From the NCBI GenBank assembly GCA_038049695.1, contig CP142456.1, forward strand, positions 74,113,422 through 74,177,421: 64,000 nucleotides of DNA. The letters are read 5' to 3'. This document shows, one piece after another, positions 34,546-44,653 of this stretch; position 1 is the first letter of the stretch, and the number at the start of each line of letters is the position of its first letter. This DNA is from Cinnamomum chago (Eukaryota > Streptophyta > Magnoliopsida > Laurales > Lauraceae). A program made the translations under genes and the position numbers. A model generated the notes under the pieces. It was not told the origin of the DNA. It worked only from the letters and a program-made list of their open reading frames with translations, and did no database searches.

Positions 34546-35249
34546 GACATTGACTAATTTTAATCAGACACTTGTATAGAGCTCTTAAGTTTGATACTAG
34601 CAAACCCACCTTGATGCCTCTCAATAACGGGGACTAGGATTGAGTACATAATTGATGTGATTAGATGATCGATAACATCGATCAATTCAAGAGGCCCGAT
34701 GTTTTAACATTTATAATGCTGCTCTTAAATAAATTGTTAGAATCATCAGATGTATTGATAGTTGTCCCACATTTAATTTAGTATTTGGATGAATTCCACA
34801 TTCCCCCATGATTGGTGTGCATCAGAGTGGGCACCGGAAGCACCGGAAAATGCAATGGTTTATTAGTCAAATTCTCCTCTATACATTACAAGCAAACATT
34901 TTCAGAATTTTTTTGGGACACATTTTAGGCTGATAAGATTGAGTAGACATTAAAAACAATAATCCATACCATTCGATTATCAATATTTTTATTTGTTTTC
35001 CTCTTAATTTTGGAAGTATTATTGAGGTTGGAATCCAAATTAATAATAATAAGATGGAGTGCAACAAAGAAATCAGATCCCGCTTCCTTTGGGCAAAAGA
35101 TGAGATGATTCATAATTTTTATGGCTATATTTTGATAACAAGCATTCTTTTGAATAAAAGAATATACTAGTTGTTGGATTATATAGCAAAATGTCTTTAA
35201 AATATCTTAAAATATTTTTTTGAATAGATTACATTCTAAACAAATAGAT
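34546..35249. other. 3' flank of copy 2, duplicated after copy 3
   Basis: Aligns with 57,432-58,070 (GGGGACTAGGATTGAGTA, TTTAATTTAGTATTTGGATG, CATTCGATTATCAATATTT). It contains the presumed 3'UTR; no separate gene is visible. Confidence 0.65.
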
Positions 35250-35613
35250 CACTACAAGAAATTTAGGGTTTAAGAACGACACAAATTTGTCCCAAAATAT
35301 ACATATTTCGTCACCGAAACTAATTGAGATGAAAAAATTTCGTCACCCGTTTTGTTGCCAAAGCCTTGTCGCTAAAAGGTATTGGAGACGAAAAAAAATT
35401 CGTCATTGAAAAAAATAAATTTGTGACGATTTTTTTTTTCTCCAATACATTCTGTTGAAAACTTACTTGGAAGTAATTTTTTTTCGTCTCCAATACACTC
35501 TGTTGGAAACATATTTGTAAGCAATTAGTGACAAAATATTTTGTCATTAAAGGAAGAAATTAGAAAAAAAAAATATTTTATTATAAATATAAGAAATAGA
35601 GACGAAATTTTTT

Positions 35614-36241
35614 TGTCACGTACGCCCAACTCAAGAACTTCCCAAGAGGTCACCCATCTTAGTACTGCTCCCACTCGAGCACGCTTAACTTCAGAATTCT
35701 TACGATTTCCGGAGCCACATGGTTTTAGAAGTCCTCATGCTAAGTTAATACGGGATTTGACTTATAAGCCCATAGTCAAGACTTGGATATTTCCGATGCG
35801 GGCTAACGGAGACTCATCGTTTGAAGCCCGTGGTAGACACGTTACGCCCCGTGGTTAAGGGTATCACCCGGACCAATATCTCACATTCTCCCCCACTAAA
35901 AATAGAGCCGTCCTTGACTCTGATACCAACTGTCACAGCCCCGCCCAACTCAGCATGAAATTATCCGCTTTGGCCCACGTGCACGTGCGAGGACTTCCCG
36001 AAAGGTCATCCATCCTAGTATTGTTCTCACCCAAGCACGCTTAACTTTGGTGTTCTTACGATTTCCAGGGACGTACGGTTTTAAAAAGCCTCATGCTAAG
36101 TAAATACGGGGTTTGACTTATAAGCCCAAGGTCAGGACTTGGATATTTCTGATGCAGGCTAACGGAGACTCACCGTTTGAAGCCCGTGGTTAACACGCTA
36201 CGCGCCGTGGTTAAGAGTACCGCCCGGACCAAGTTCTCACG
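35614..36241 (-). mobile_element. Cassandra-type TRIM with 5S rRNA-like LTRs
   Basis: Two related LTRs (35,614-35,885 and 35,931-36,241) lie around a 45-bp core. The core on - holds GTTGGTATCAGAG (35,918-35,930), a primer-binding site for methionine tRNA, and a purine tract AGTGGGGGAGAA next to the left LTR. Each LTR carries a 5S rRNA-like stretch on - (about 35,640-35,699 and 35,997-36,056) with GAAGTTAAGCGTGCT and GATGGGTGACCT-type words. Such LTRs define Cassandra, a non-coding TRIM family transcribed by RNA polymerase III in other plants. No clear 5-bp duplication was found. Confidence 0.9.
35640..36056 (-). promoter_or_regulatory. paired 5S rRNA-like pol III control regions in the Cassandra LTRs
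   Basis: Two 60-bp stretches (35,640-35,699; 35,997-36,056) match the middle of plant 5S rRNA including the box A-like AAGTTAAGCGTGCT. They are LTR parts, not free 5S genes: the outer 5S sequence is missing or diverged and the two copies differ. Confidence 0.8.
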
Positions 36242-37371
36242 GTAGCAAAGACTGAGAGAGGTAGGTGTACCTGGTGGTGGCGAACTCCTAGATGGAGGAT
36301 GATGGGCATAGATGATGGTGATTGGTGATGGTGGTTGCGTTTGGGAGTTCTAGGCGAGAGAGACTGAGAGAAGTAGAGATGAGAGGGATCACTGATCAAG
36401 GATGGGTCTGCACTGCGTGTGTTGATGGAGGGTGATGATGATTGATGGGGGCCAATGGGCCATGGGGCTGCTGCATGAGAAGATAAGTGGGAGGTGTTGG
36501 AAAAGGGTTTTGGAAAATGGGGAAAATGGTTCTTCTCTCCTCTTCTAGAAAAGGGTTTTAGAAAAGGGGGAAAAGGGTTTTGGAAATGAGAGACCGGGAT
36601 AGATGGAGGGACAAATGGGGAAAAGGGGCGTTGGATTGGGGGGGGGGAGGGGGGGATGGACGTTAGGGCCTGGAGGGGGGCATTTTAGTCATTTTAAAAG
36701 CTTTTCCAAAGCAATACTTGTAAGAGAGGAATAGGCTCAAGTGCGAATGAAATTTGCGCCTTATTTTGTTGGCTGAAATATTTTCGTTTTTCATAACTTA
36801 TCCTTATTAGTGACGAATTACATTCGTCGCAAAAACAAATTATATTTTGTAACAAAAATTTTCGTCTCCAATGAGCTAAAATAATTCGCACCCGCAAATG
36901 AAATTGGCGCCTTATTTTGGTGACGAAATATTTTCGTCTTCCATAACTTATCCTTATTAGTGACAATTAAGTTCGTCACAAAAACAAATAATATTTTGTG
37001 ACAAAAATGTTCGTCTCTAATGAGCGAAAATATTCCGCGCCAAAACAAATGAAATTAGCGTCTTATTTTGGTGACGAAATATGTTCCTCTTCCATAACTT
37101 ATCTTTATTGGTGACGAATTACGTTCGTCGCAAAAAAAAATTATATTTTGTGACAACAATTTTCGTCTCTAATGAGCTAAAAAAATTGGCGCCAACACAA
37201 AACAAGTTGGCACCATATTTTTGTAGACGAGATTTTGTTTTCGTCTCCTATACTTTTGAAAAAAATGAAAACGAACGACAAAATTTATATTTCGTCCTCT
37301 TTGGGTGTTCTTTTAAGACAAAAAAAAATCGTCATCAAATTTCATCACAATAGCCTAAATTTCTTGTAGTG

Positions 37372-38006
37372 GATGATATAGTAAAATATTTTAAAATATC
37401 TCGTTTTCAAACACCCTTTTAGGGTGTATTAGTTTGTTATAAATAAAAGAATACACTTAGGGTGTGTTAGCTTGTTATAATCCTGCTCCACGTACTACTT
37501 GCATTGATTTTGCTGCTGAGAACAAATTTGGGATTGGGCAATCAACCTATCCAAATGCAAGATCATTCCCAAAAAGTGATGCCAACATGCCCTCACGTGA
37601 TGCCGTTTGAGTATTCCTTTCTTGGGATTAGATTTACCAGAAAGTGATGACATTGGGTATTCATTTCTCATCTTCTCTTAAATCATTTTTCATTAAAAAA
37701 TGGCTTATTTGGTGACCATTCCTTCTATATTCACCTTGGATCTTCAAATTTTTTTATTTTAACCAGTTAAAGTCAGGCATGAGTTTGTATGCTAAACAAA
37801 TAGGGCCTCAAATAAGAGATTCCAAGCCATTAATACAAGTCCATGATTTTATCCTCGTTTATTTCGCCTTCTAAGTTTACGATTTATGAACATTTGGGTT
37901 ACAATTAAAGGGGATTTAAATTCTAATGCATTGGCTAATTAAATCCCAAAGCATCAAGTGACTCATAATCTGGACTGTCCCAGATTAAGTATCTTGGGCA
38001 TTGTCA
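37372..38006. other. duplicated far 3' flank (matches 61,070-61,600)
   Basis: From about 37,490 it aligns with 61,090-61,600 (CTGAGAACAAATTTGGGA, CCAAATGCAAGATCATTCC, CACCTTGGATCTTCA, AAGTATCTTGGGCATTGTCA). No coding sequence. It links the copy 2 duplication unit with the right end of the copy 3 unit. Confidence 0.7.
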
Positions 38007-38053
38007 CAAATCTCGGTCGGCATCTAAAACCCCTTCATCGATGCTCCAGATGA
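38007..38053 (-). pseudogene. fragment of the duplicated PPR gene
   Basis: CTCGGTCGGCATCTAAAACC and CCTTCATCGATGCTCC match 63,948-63,984, which encode SMDEGVLDADRD of the PPR gene on -. It follows directly on GGGCATTGTCACAAAT, which in the other unit lies about 2.3 kb away at 61,590. The fragment is all that remains of a PPR gene copy after a deletion. Confidence 0.72.
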
Positions 38054-38089
38054 TTGAAAGTCTACACTGTGGGTGGAAGTATAAGATCC

Positions 38090-40000
38090 AGCCCCGCTAA
38101 TAATTATATTTTATTAGAATATTACTATTATTTTAATTTAATATATTTTAGTTATTTAAGTGGTTCGGATTAAGTTGGACACACGTTAGATTAAATGCTT
38201 AGATCGGTAAGTTGGGTTACTGGGTAGATGACTTGACCCGCAATTTGACCCAATAACTTAAGCCAGAAGATATTCCCTCTCTTAACCTAATCCCTATTTT
38301 AAATAACCGCACTCTTATCCCTCCCCACTTCTCTATGCAACTCCTCCCGGTTCTTCTTCGTCTTCCCTCTTTCAATTTCTCAAGCCATTGTAACTTTAAG
38401 ATCTAGCCCTCAGAATCAAGATCAGAGGATACCATCATTTTTCACTGAACTTTCCTAGGTTATCTTTTTATTATTTCTAATGATAGATTTTGGGTAAGGT
38501 TAGAATATATCTGATACTCTTAGGTTCTCTTCGTACGTTCGAACGTTCGAGTCCAGGCTCGTCTGGGCCAAAGGGCAAAGAAGTCAAATGTTCGAACGTG
38601 TCTCATGAATGTCCAAACGTTTGAAATTCTTCGCCTCTGAGCCAAAATCCTGAGACACTAAACGTTCGAACTCTAGTATGGAACGTTCGAACGTTCAGTG
38701 CACTTGGTCAATTTATGATTCCTTTTCACTATTTTGGCTCTATATCATTTTAGAAATTATGGTATTGTGTATAGGACTTCATATGGATTTAATAACCTTA
38801 ACTATCTACCTGGACTTTGCATAAGAACCGTTTTTGGGCATACGGTATCTTATTGACGTATAGGATTTAAATACCTGGTATGATTTTAATGAACTTTAGT
38901 GAGAAAAGGTCAATACATCTCTAATGGAAATCGTTCATTGAATCTATGCACCGTAAATTTAGAGAAATGTAACGTCCCTAGCTCACTAGCATTTATTATT
39001 GTGTGTTAACGGGTATAGGAATATATATATCTAACCTTAGGATTGATTCGTAACTATGTCTTGACCTTCACATGCATATCTTTGCTTAGGTTATGCACTC
39101 TTGTAGATGCATACCCTAATTATGTGTTATGGACTATGAAGTGGTTGTCAAATTATTTATGATGATTTGATTATGATATGAAATATGAAATGGCCAGCAC
39201 TTCATTTTGACTTAAGACTCTTGCGTCAAGGCATTATTAATCAAGTCTATTATGTATATATGTTTATGTGTTTATATAAGTCATTTATGGACAATTGCAA
39301 ATCGATATATATGGACAGTTGATCACCGATGTGACCGAATCACTTATAATCCACTTTGAACTATGGACAGGTTATCCTGATATTTTGATTGGTTTATGAC
39401 CGCCGACATTATAGACGGGCTTTTCCGATTTACTTAGGGCTGACTACTCACAAGGGAGACACTTGTCGCCATGTGAATTATATATTGCTCATTTGTGTCA
39501 TTTGCTTTTATGTCATACGTTCATTCTCGCTATTATCATTGTCATTGCTTCTATTTGATCTCACTTGTCTTTACTCTTCTTGATATCGTATTTTAATTTT
39601 GAATTATGATCATATTCTTACTATTTACTTTGTAATATTTGGTGCGTAAATACCGAGCCCTACTTTACCGAGGAGACAAGGGAGGATCTGACAAACCCGA
39701 GTAGGATGCCGGATATAGTTTTGGAGCGGTTTGAGCCAACATAAGAGTGAACGTCTCCGTAGAAATTCCTAGATGAACTTTCTTTTAGTGTTGAGACTTC
39801 TTTTAGAAATTGTTTAATTTATTTTGTAATTTGAAATATTAATATTTATTTGATTTTTGTGTTGGGTCTCATTTATGAATCTTGAATACCAATTGACTAA
39901 AGCTTCCGCTGCATTTAATAAAATTTATTTTGACTCATCACGGTTTAAAATTGAGATAATTAACGAAAGGTCCTTAGAATTGAATGTTTCCAACCTCCAA
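38090..40000 (-). mobile_element. degenerate LTR 3, chromovirus-like gypsy
   Basis: Laid out like solo LTR 1 read in the same direction: CAGCCCCGC near the start, a palindrome cluster, a T-rich middle with TTTGGTGCGTAAATACCG, then CCGAGTAGGATGCCGG and GCTTCCGCTGCATTTAAT near the end (LTR 1 has GACTTCCGCTGTATTTAAT). The TGTCACA... terminus is not recognisable and no target-site duplication was found, so both borders are approximate. Confidence 0.6.
38533..38700. repeat. TTCGAACGTTCGAA-type palindrome cluster in LTR 3
   Basis: ACGTTCGAACGTTCGAG at 38,534, TGTTCGAACGTG at 38,588, the diverged CCAAACGTTTGAA, AACGTTCGAAC at 38,661 and GAACGTTCGAACGTTCAG at 38,681. Cores TTCGAA and AACGTT are perfect palindromes. 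Confidence 0.85.
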
Positions 40001-40049
40001 TCCAGGCGAATTTTTTTTAAGGGCTCTGGTCCAAGCAGCTAGACTGTTT

Positions 40050-41918
40050 GCAGCCAAAGTTCCCTATATCCACACGGTTTCATTTTTCATGACTAATTTG
40101 CCCTTGCAACCGTTTTAGGCGTAAATTTTTTAATTTTAAAATTTCAAATCTTGTATTCTACCTCGTTCTTAACTTCGCTCGATCTCTGTTACCCAAAAGA
40201 ACCCCTTCTTCTTCTTCTTCTTCCCGCTTTCAAATCTTCCATTCTCCCTCATTTCTTGTTGTTCTTTCTTGATAATCGCCGGTGACGATCAGAGAAGAGG
40301 AAGAAAGATGAAGGGTGGCCAAGGATTCCACGTTCGGTTGGTTCTCTGATTCGAATAAGAGAAGGAGCAGTGGGTCGAACCCATCGTTCTGGAGAAATCA
40401 TTACCGAGATTTGCAGACCCGTCGATCAAGTTCATCTGGTTCTCTAATTCAAATCAGAGAAGGAACAGTAGGCCGCACTCATCGTTCTGGAGAAATCATT
40501 ACCGAGATTTGCAGATCCGTCGATCAGAGCAAAACAGCCAGATCGAGGTGGGCCACGCATATTGGATTTGCAAGAACGGAAATTCGTTCTGGTGCAAGGC
40601 CACACCGATCAGGGATTCAGGTGGAGTTCTGGTATAAGACGAAAAGGAACAGAAAAGATCCGATCAGATCGTCAAGGCAGAAGAATCCGGTAGATGACGA
40701 TTCTCGCCGGGAAATACATCTACCAGTAAAAAATCTGGTATTCGTCGAAAAACCAGTGCAATCGAAGGAAAAACTCACGTGCAAGGAAGATCTGGGGTAG
40801 GAGATAGCAGATCTGGAAGTATTCTGCTGTGGAATGCAGAGAAATCAGCGAATGAAGGCCCTTTTATCGTCGACCGTCAAATTAGATAGAGAGCGAGGAA
40901 AGGTGAGGGAGAGGAGAGAGAAGAGCTTAGTTGCAGGCTTTACTGAGAAGGGAATTTATCTGATTTTTTGTCAAATTAAGCTGAGTTTCTGTTAAATTTA
41001 TCTGAGTTTTTATCAAATTTAGTTGAGTTTCTGTCAAATTTATCTGAGTTCTGAACAAATCTATCTGAGTTTTTTACTATTTAGCTGAGTTTTGAAACAA
41101 ATTTATCTGAGTTCTGAACAAATCTATCTGAGTTTTTGCCAAATTTATTTGATTTTTTGAAAACTATAGCCGAGTTTCTGAGAAATTTATCTCCATTTTG
41201 AAAATTTTAACTGAGTTTTTGAACGAATATTTTTTTTTTCCAAATTTATTTGCATTTTCTTAGATCTATTTGTGTTTTTGAATTTTATTTGTGTCTTTTA
41301 AAATTTATTTGTATTTTTTGAAATAAATTTAACTGGGTTTTGACAAAAATACTTGAGTTTTTGAAAAAAAAAATCTGAAATTTGGAAATTTGGTTTATCT
41401 TAGTTTTGGAAAATGTATTTGCCTTTTTTTAATTTATTTACATTTTTTTAATTTTATTTATGTATTTTGAATTTTATTTGCGTCCTTTGAAATTCATTTG
41501 CGTCTTTTGAGATTTATTTGCATTTTTTGAATTTTCTTTGGATCTTTTTAGATTTATTTGAGTCTTTTGAAATTTATTTATATTTTCTAAAATTTATTTT
41601 GATCTTTTTAAACTTATTTGCATCTTTTTAAATTTATCTGTGTTCTTTTGAAATTTATTGCTTTTTTAAAATTATTGTGTTTTTTGAAATTATTGCATTT
41701 TTTGAAATTTATTTGAGTTATTTTGAAATTTATTTGTGTGTTTTGAGAATTTATTTGAAAATCTCATTAATTGGATTCCATTAATCGTGGCCAATTAAAT
41801 GATAGTTGACCATTATTAATGGGATATCCCACCAATCATGGGATATGGGATATAATTTAAAGAAATGGTAAATTAGACATTTTAGGTATGAGAAATTATG
41901 AGAGGGACCTTTGGCTGC
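40050..41918. mobile_element. non-autonomous TIR element, copy B
   Basis: Left end GCAGCCAAAGTTCCCT, right end AGGGACCTTTGGCTGC, inverted with one mismatch. GACTGTTTGC lies just left (40,042-40,051) and again at 41,940-41,949, 21 bases beyond the right end; GACTTTTT at 41,921 is an alternative partner, so the duplication is unsettled. Subterminal sequence matches copy A (14,463-16,185). The interior has a gene-like stretch with an internal duplication (AATCATTACCGAGATTTGCAG at about 40,395 and 40,494) and an AT-rich tandem array. Confidence 0.75.
40955..41755. repeat. degenerate ~20-bp tandem array in copy B
   Basis: More than 30 diverged units. The left units read AAATTTATCTGAGTTTTT, the right ones TTTGAAATTTATTTGCGTC, the same polarity as in copy A (15,355-15,990). 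Confidence 0.8.
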
Positions 41919-42782
41919 ATGACTTTTTTTTTTTTTTTGGACTGTTTGCATTAAAGTCAAAAGTTGAGGGACCTGCGACCAAAGCCCCCTTTAAAATTTT
42001 ATGTGGGCCCACTTTTGGAAGCTTATGTTGTATTAAACACAGAAAATTTGAATTTGAATTATTTTTTACGTTTTTTCCAATTCTTATTTGGGAGAAGTGA
42101 CTGGAAGCTTCATTGATAATAAAATAAATAAATAAACATTGATAATGAAAAGAACATGAGTCATCAGTCTAACCGTGGAAACACCGCAAATCATTGATCC
42201 AATGATAGAGGATGTTTGGGTTGTCAATCATATGGCGGAGACACCTCAGATTGTCGATCCAATGATGAGAGTTGTGAGGATTATCAATCTATCGATGAAA
42301 ACATAACAAATCATTGATCCAATGATAGAAAATATGATGATTATCAAAAAAAAAATGGTAAAAGCACTCTTCAATAGTACAAAACAAGTGAATAATTGAT
42401 ATCGTTGAGGCCCAAATGATGTTGACGCCCATTAAGGCCCAAATGATGTTAAGCCCAATGGCATTGAAAGCTCTAGAAGAGATTGAGAAATCAAATACCA
42501 TTATGCAAATTGGGCATTTATGTCTTTCCTTTTATTTTACTTGTAAAGATAAAAGCAAAAGCAGATCAAGGATTAGAAGCAATCTCTTTCTCATATTAGG
42601 ACCTTGTACTTTCATTTTTTAGCATTATGATCCACCCCAATAAAAAAAAAAAGGATTTCCTTGTAAAATTGATTTAATGATATTCAATGCAAGAATTTGT
42701 CTTTATTTTTGTACATACAATGTATATGTTAACTGATTCTTATTTTTATTTTAAACTATTTAATACTATTTTGACAGTGTAT
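41919..42782. other. non-genic spacer with a ~58-bp tandem repeat
   Basis: Three imperfect units at about 42,180-42,350, each with CATTGATCCAATGAT-like and TTATCAATC-like phrases. The rest is AT-rich. GAGGGACCTGCGACCAAAGCC at about 41,968 resembles the copy B terminus again, perhaps a second remnant end. Confidence 0.55.
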
Positions 42783-43429
42783 AATTGGGGTGACCTTTTG
42801 GGCGGATAGGATTCCTGTGTCTGCTTTCCATTTAATTTTGGCTATACATGAGTGCCCTGTACAATAGTGGGACACATCTGATCTACAACCATACATTAGC
42901 ACATACATGTTCGATCCAATGGTGAATATTGCTCCCATCAGAACGATATTTGGGCTCCGAATTTGCTGGGCCTAAACTTGGAAGTGTTCTTATCTTACTT
43001 CGTATCTAGGCCTACCTTCTGATGTTCAAGCTAACCCCAAGGGGTAGCTCAGTTGGCCTAGGACTACGGTTTGCACCCGGAGGTTGTGGGTTCGAAACTG
43101 CTCTACCACACTGGGGCCACAGGGGAATTTTACCTGGCTTTCTCTCCTGGGCCCGTAGGGATTATTCTGGCCCAAAGGGCTAGGAACCCTACGTTATCAA
43201 AAAAAAAAAAAAAAGCACATTGCGTGACATACCTGCACGCTTAAACTATCACTCCATACAAAACATGCCCCTCTTGAGTCTGAATAGTATGTTCAAGCCA
43301 TATGTCCTTTTTTTTTTCTCTTCTTCTGAGGAAACAATTATTCTCCTCTTCTGGGTGGTCTCAATTCTTCAAAAGAATAGACTGAAAGCAACCAATTTCC
43401 TGTTGGGAGAGCCCTCAAATCTCACCAAA
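42783..43429 (+). promoter_or_regulatory. 5' flank of the intact orphan exon at 43,430
   Basis: Paralogous to 6,253-6,289 plus 12,084-12,672, and contains a SINE at 43,033-43,214. The last 200 bases (TCTGAATAGTATGTTCAAGC, CCTGTTGGGAGAGCCCTCAA) are well conserved between the two blocks, as expected of a 5' leader that was once transcribed. Confidence 0.55.
43033..43214 (+). mobile_element. tRNA-derived SINE
   Basis: Pol III promoter words: A box TAGCTCAGTTGG (43,045-43,056) and B box GGGTTCGAAAC (about 43,089-43,099), an unrelated body, and an A16 tail. The paralogous block at about 12,470 lacks it (TTCAAGCAGATTGCATGAC), proving an insertion; AAGC may be a short duplication blurred by the tail. 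Confidence 0.9.
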
Positions 43430-43585
43430 ATGAGCTCTAATGCAGATTGTGAAGAGAGCAATTTGTGTAAGTTGGCTGCAGTGTCTCTAATGCTCTTTGT
43501 AACTCTTAATCTATGGGTTTGGAGTCCCAAGTTGGACAAGGCTTTCACTCCCTTTCAGCAAATCTACACAAGTTCATCTAACATG
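43430..43585 (+). CDS. orphan glycosyltransferase first exon (52 codons, intact donor)
   Basis: The ATG opens MSSNADCEESNLCKLAAVSL, then a hydrophobic span (SLMLFVTLNLWVW) that looks like a type II anchor, ending FQQIYTSSSNM followed by GTAAGC in phase 0. It is the intact form of the split exon at 12,673. No exon 2 is seen before 56,240 (phase 0, gene copy 3), with a 4.3-kb foldback element between. It may be an alternative first exon for copy 3 or a remnant of another family member. Confidence 0.62.
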
Positions 43586-43656
43586 GTAAGCTTTTTTTCC
43601 ATTATTAAATTTCTACATAGCCTCCTTTGTATTCGCTTGGTGTGAATAGACATTAG

Positions 43657-43846
43657 TTTTTATTTTTCTTTTTCTTTTTTTTTTATAATGGAGGGCGTCC
43701 CCTGCCATTTAGACCAAAATAATCCCTACAAGCCTGGGGGAGCTGGGTGAATCCCCTATGGCCCCAATGTGGTCGTGCAGTTTCAATCCCTCAACCCCCG
43801 GGTTTAAACCATGGTCGTAAGCCAATTGAGCTACCCCCTCAGTGTT
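43657..43846 (-). mobile_element. tRNA-derived SINE with 14-bp TSD
   Basis: Flanked by TGAATAGACATTAG (43,643-43,656) and TGAATATACATTAG (43,847-43,860), one mismatch; the paralog at about 19,238 has a single copy. On - it shows an A box (TAGCTCAATTGG), a B-box-like GGTTTAAACC and an A/G-rich tail at 43,657-43,690. Same general family as the SINE at 43,033. Confidence 0.9.
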
Positions 43847-43860
43847 TGAATATACATTAG

Positions 43861-44653
43861 TTAAACAGGCCAGGCTGACAATGTAAAACGTGGGTTTATT
43901 TTCAAAAACAGTGGACTCATTTCAAATCTAAACAATGGGACTAAGCTATGATCAATTCAAACCCCTCACAAGCGCATTCGTAACCCCCTTGAACTAGTGG
44001 GAATTCCAATTTAAACACCAACCTAATTGGTACTCACTGTTGGATTCAATCACAAAATACCGTCTGCAATTATACTAGAGCTACCACATTTGTGGGCTCC
44101 TCTTTCCATTTGTTAGGGTTCCCCTTCCCATATATGTGAGCTACCTAGTGTCCCAGCCCCCTTGGCTGGGGTAACAAAAACGATTATACTAGAGCTACCA
44201 GGCTTTGGACATTTTAAGTTACCTCTAATTGACACCAATATCTTTCTAATTAACCCCGTAGAATTGGGGTATGCTTTTAGAAACTGAACCCGGGATTTTA
44301 AAGACCTCTATTATATCTGTGTTTACATAAACAGAGCAAGTTGACTGCTTGGTTTTCATTATTCATGTTAATCATGTATGCTAGATTTATCATTTTCTTT
44401 CTAAGTGGGGTGTTTGGGGTTCCCCCAATGTCTACTGTTTTTGGATCACAGTATTTCCCCTCCCTCCTTAGTTTGCCATTTACCTAGCTACTAGTTCAAG
44501 AAAGATGGTTGTGAAATGCATATTTCCTTATTTCTTAAGTTCATAAGTATATGTTCAAAGATTTTTTGAATTGATGAAATAGCAAAAGAAAATTAAATGA
44601 GGCAATATATTTGAAAATATGTTGGACTCGTTTTTTTCAACTTATAAACTTTT
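43861..44653 (+). other. intron-like sequence after the orphan exon
   Basis: 43,861-44,250 aligns with 19,245-19,567. The rest is non-coding. The last nine bases, TAAACTTTT (44,645-44,653), are the target-site duplication of the foldback element. Confidence 0.65.

Larger units (their letters stand above)
35250..37371. mobile_element. CACTA (En/Spm-type) non-autonomous element, 2,122 bp
   Basis: Ends are CACTACAAGAAATTTAGG and its inverted copy CCTAAATTTCTTGTAGTG, flanked by GAT on both sides (35,247-35,249; 37,372-37,374), the 3-bp duplication of CACTA elements. Subterminal zones are packed with direct and inverted (T)GACGAAAT/TTCGTC words, the expected transposase-binding repeats. No transposase is present. 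A Cassandra element lies inside. Confidence 0.92.

Noticed and set aside
35640..36056. Candidate 5S rRNA genes
   Set aside because: Only the middle of 5S matches; both copies sit in LTRs around a primer site and purine tract, as in Cassandra.
40315..40800. 161-codon open frame in TIR element copy B
   Set aside because: Contains an internal DNA duplication read in one frame, no domain, absent from copy A; likely captured or fortuitous sequence.
43045..43099. Candidate tRNA gene from A and B boxes
   Set aside because: No cloverleaf or acceptor stem; followed by an unrelated body and poly-A, hence a SINE.
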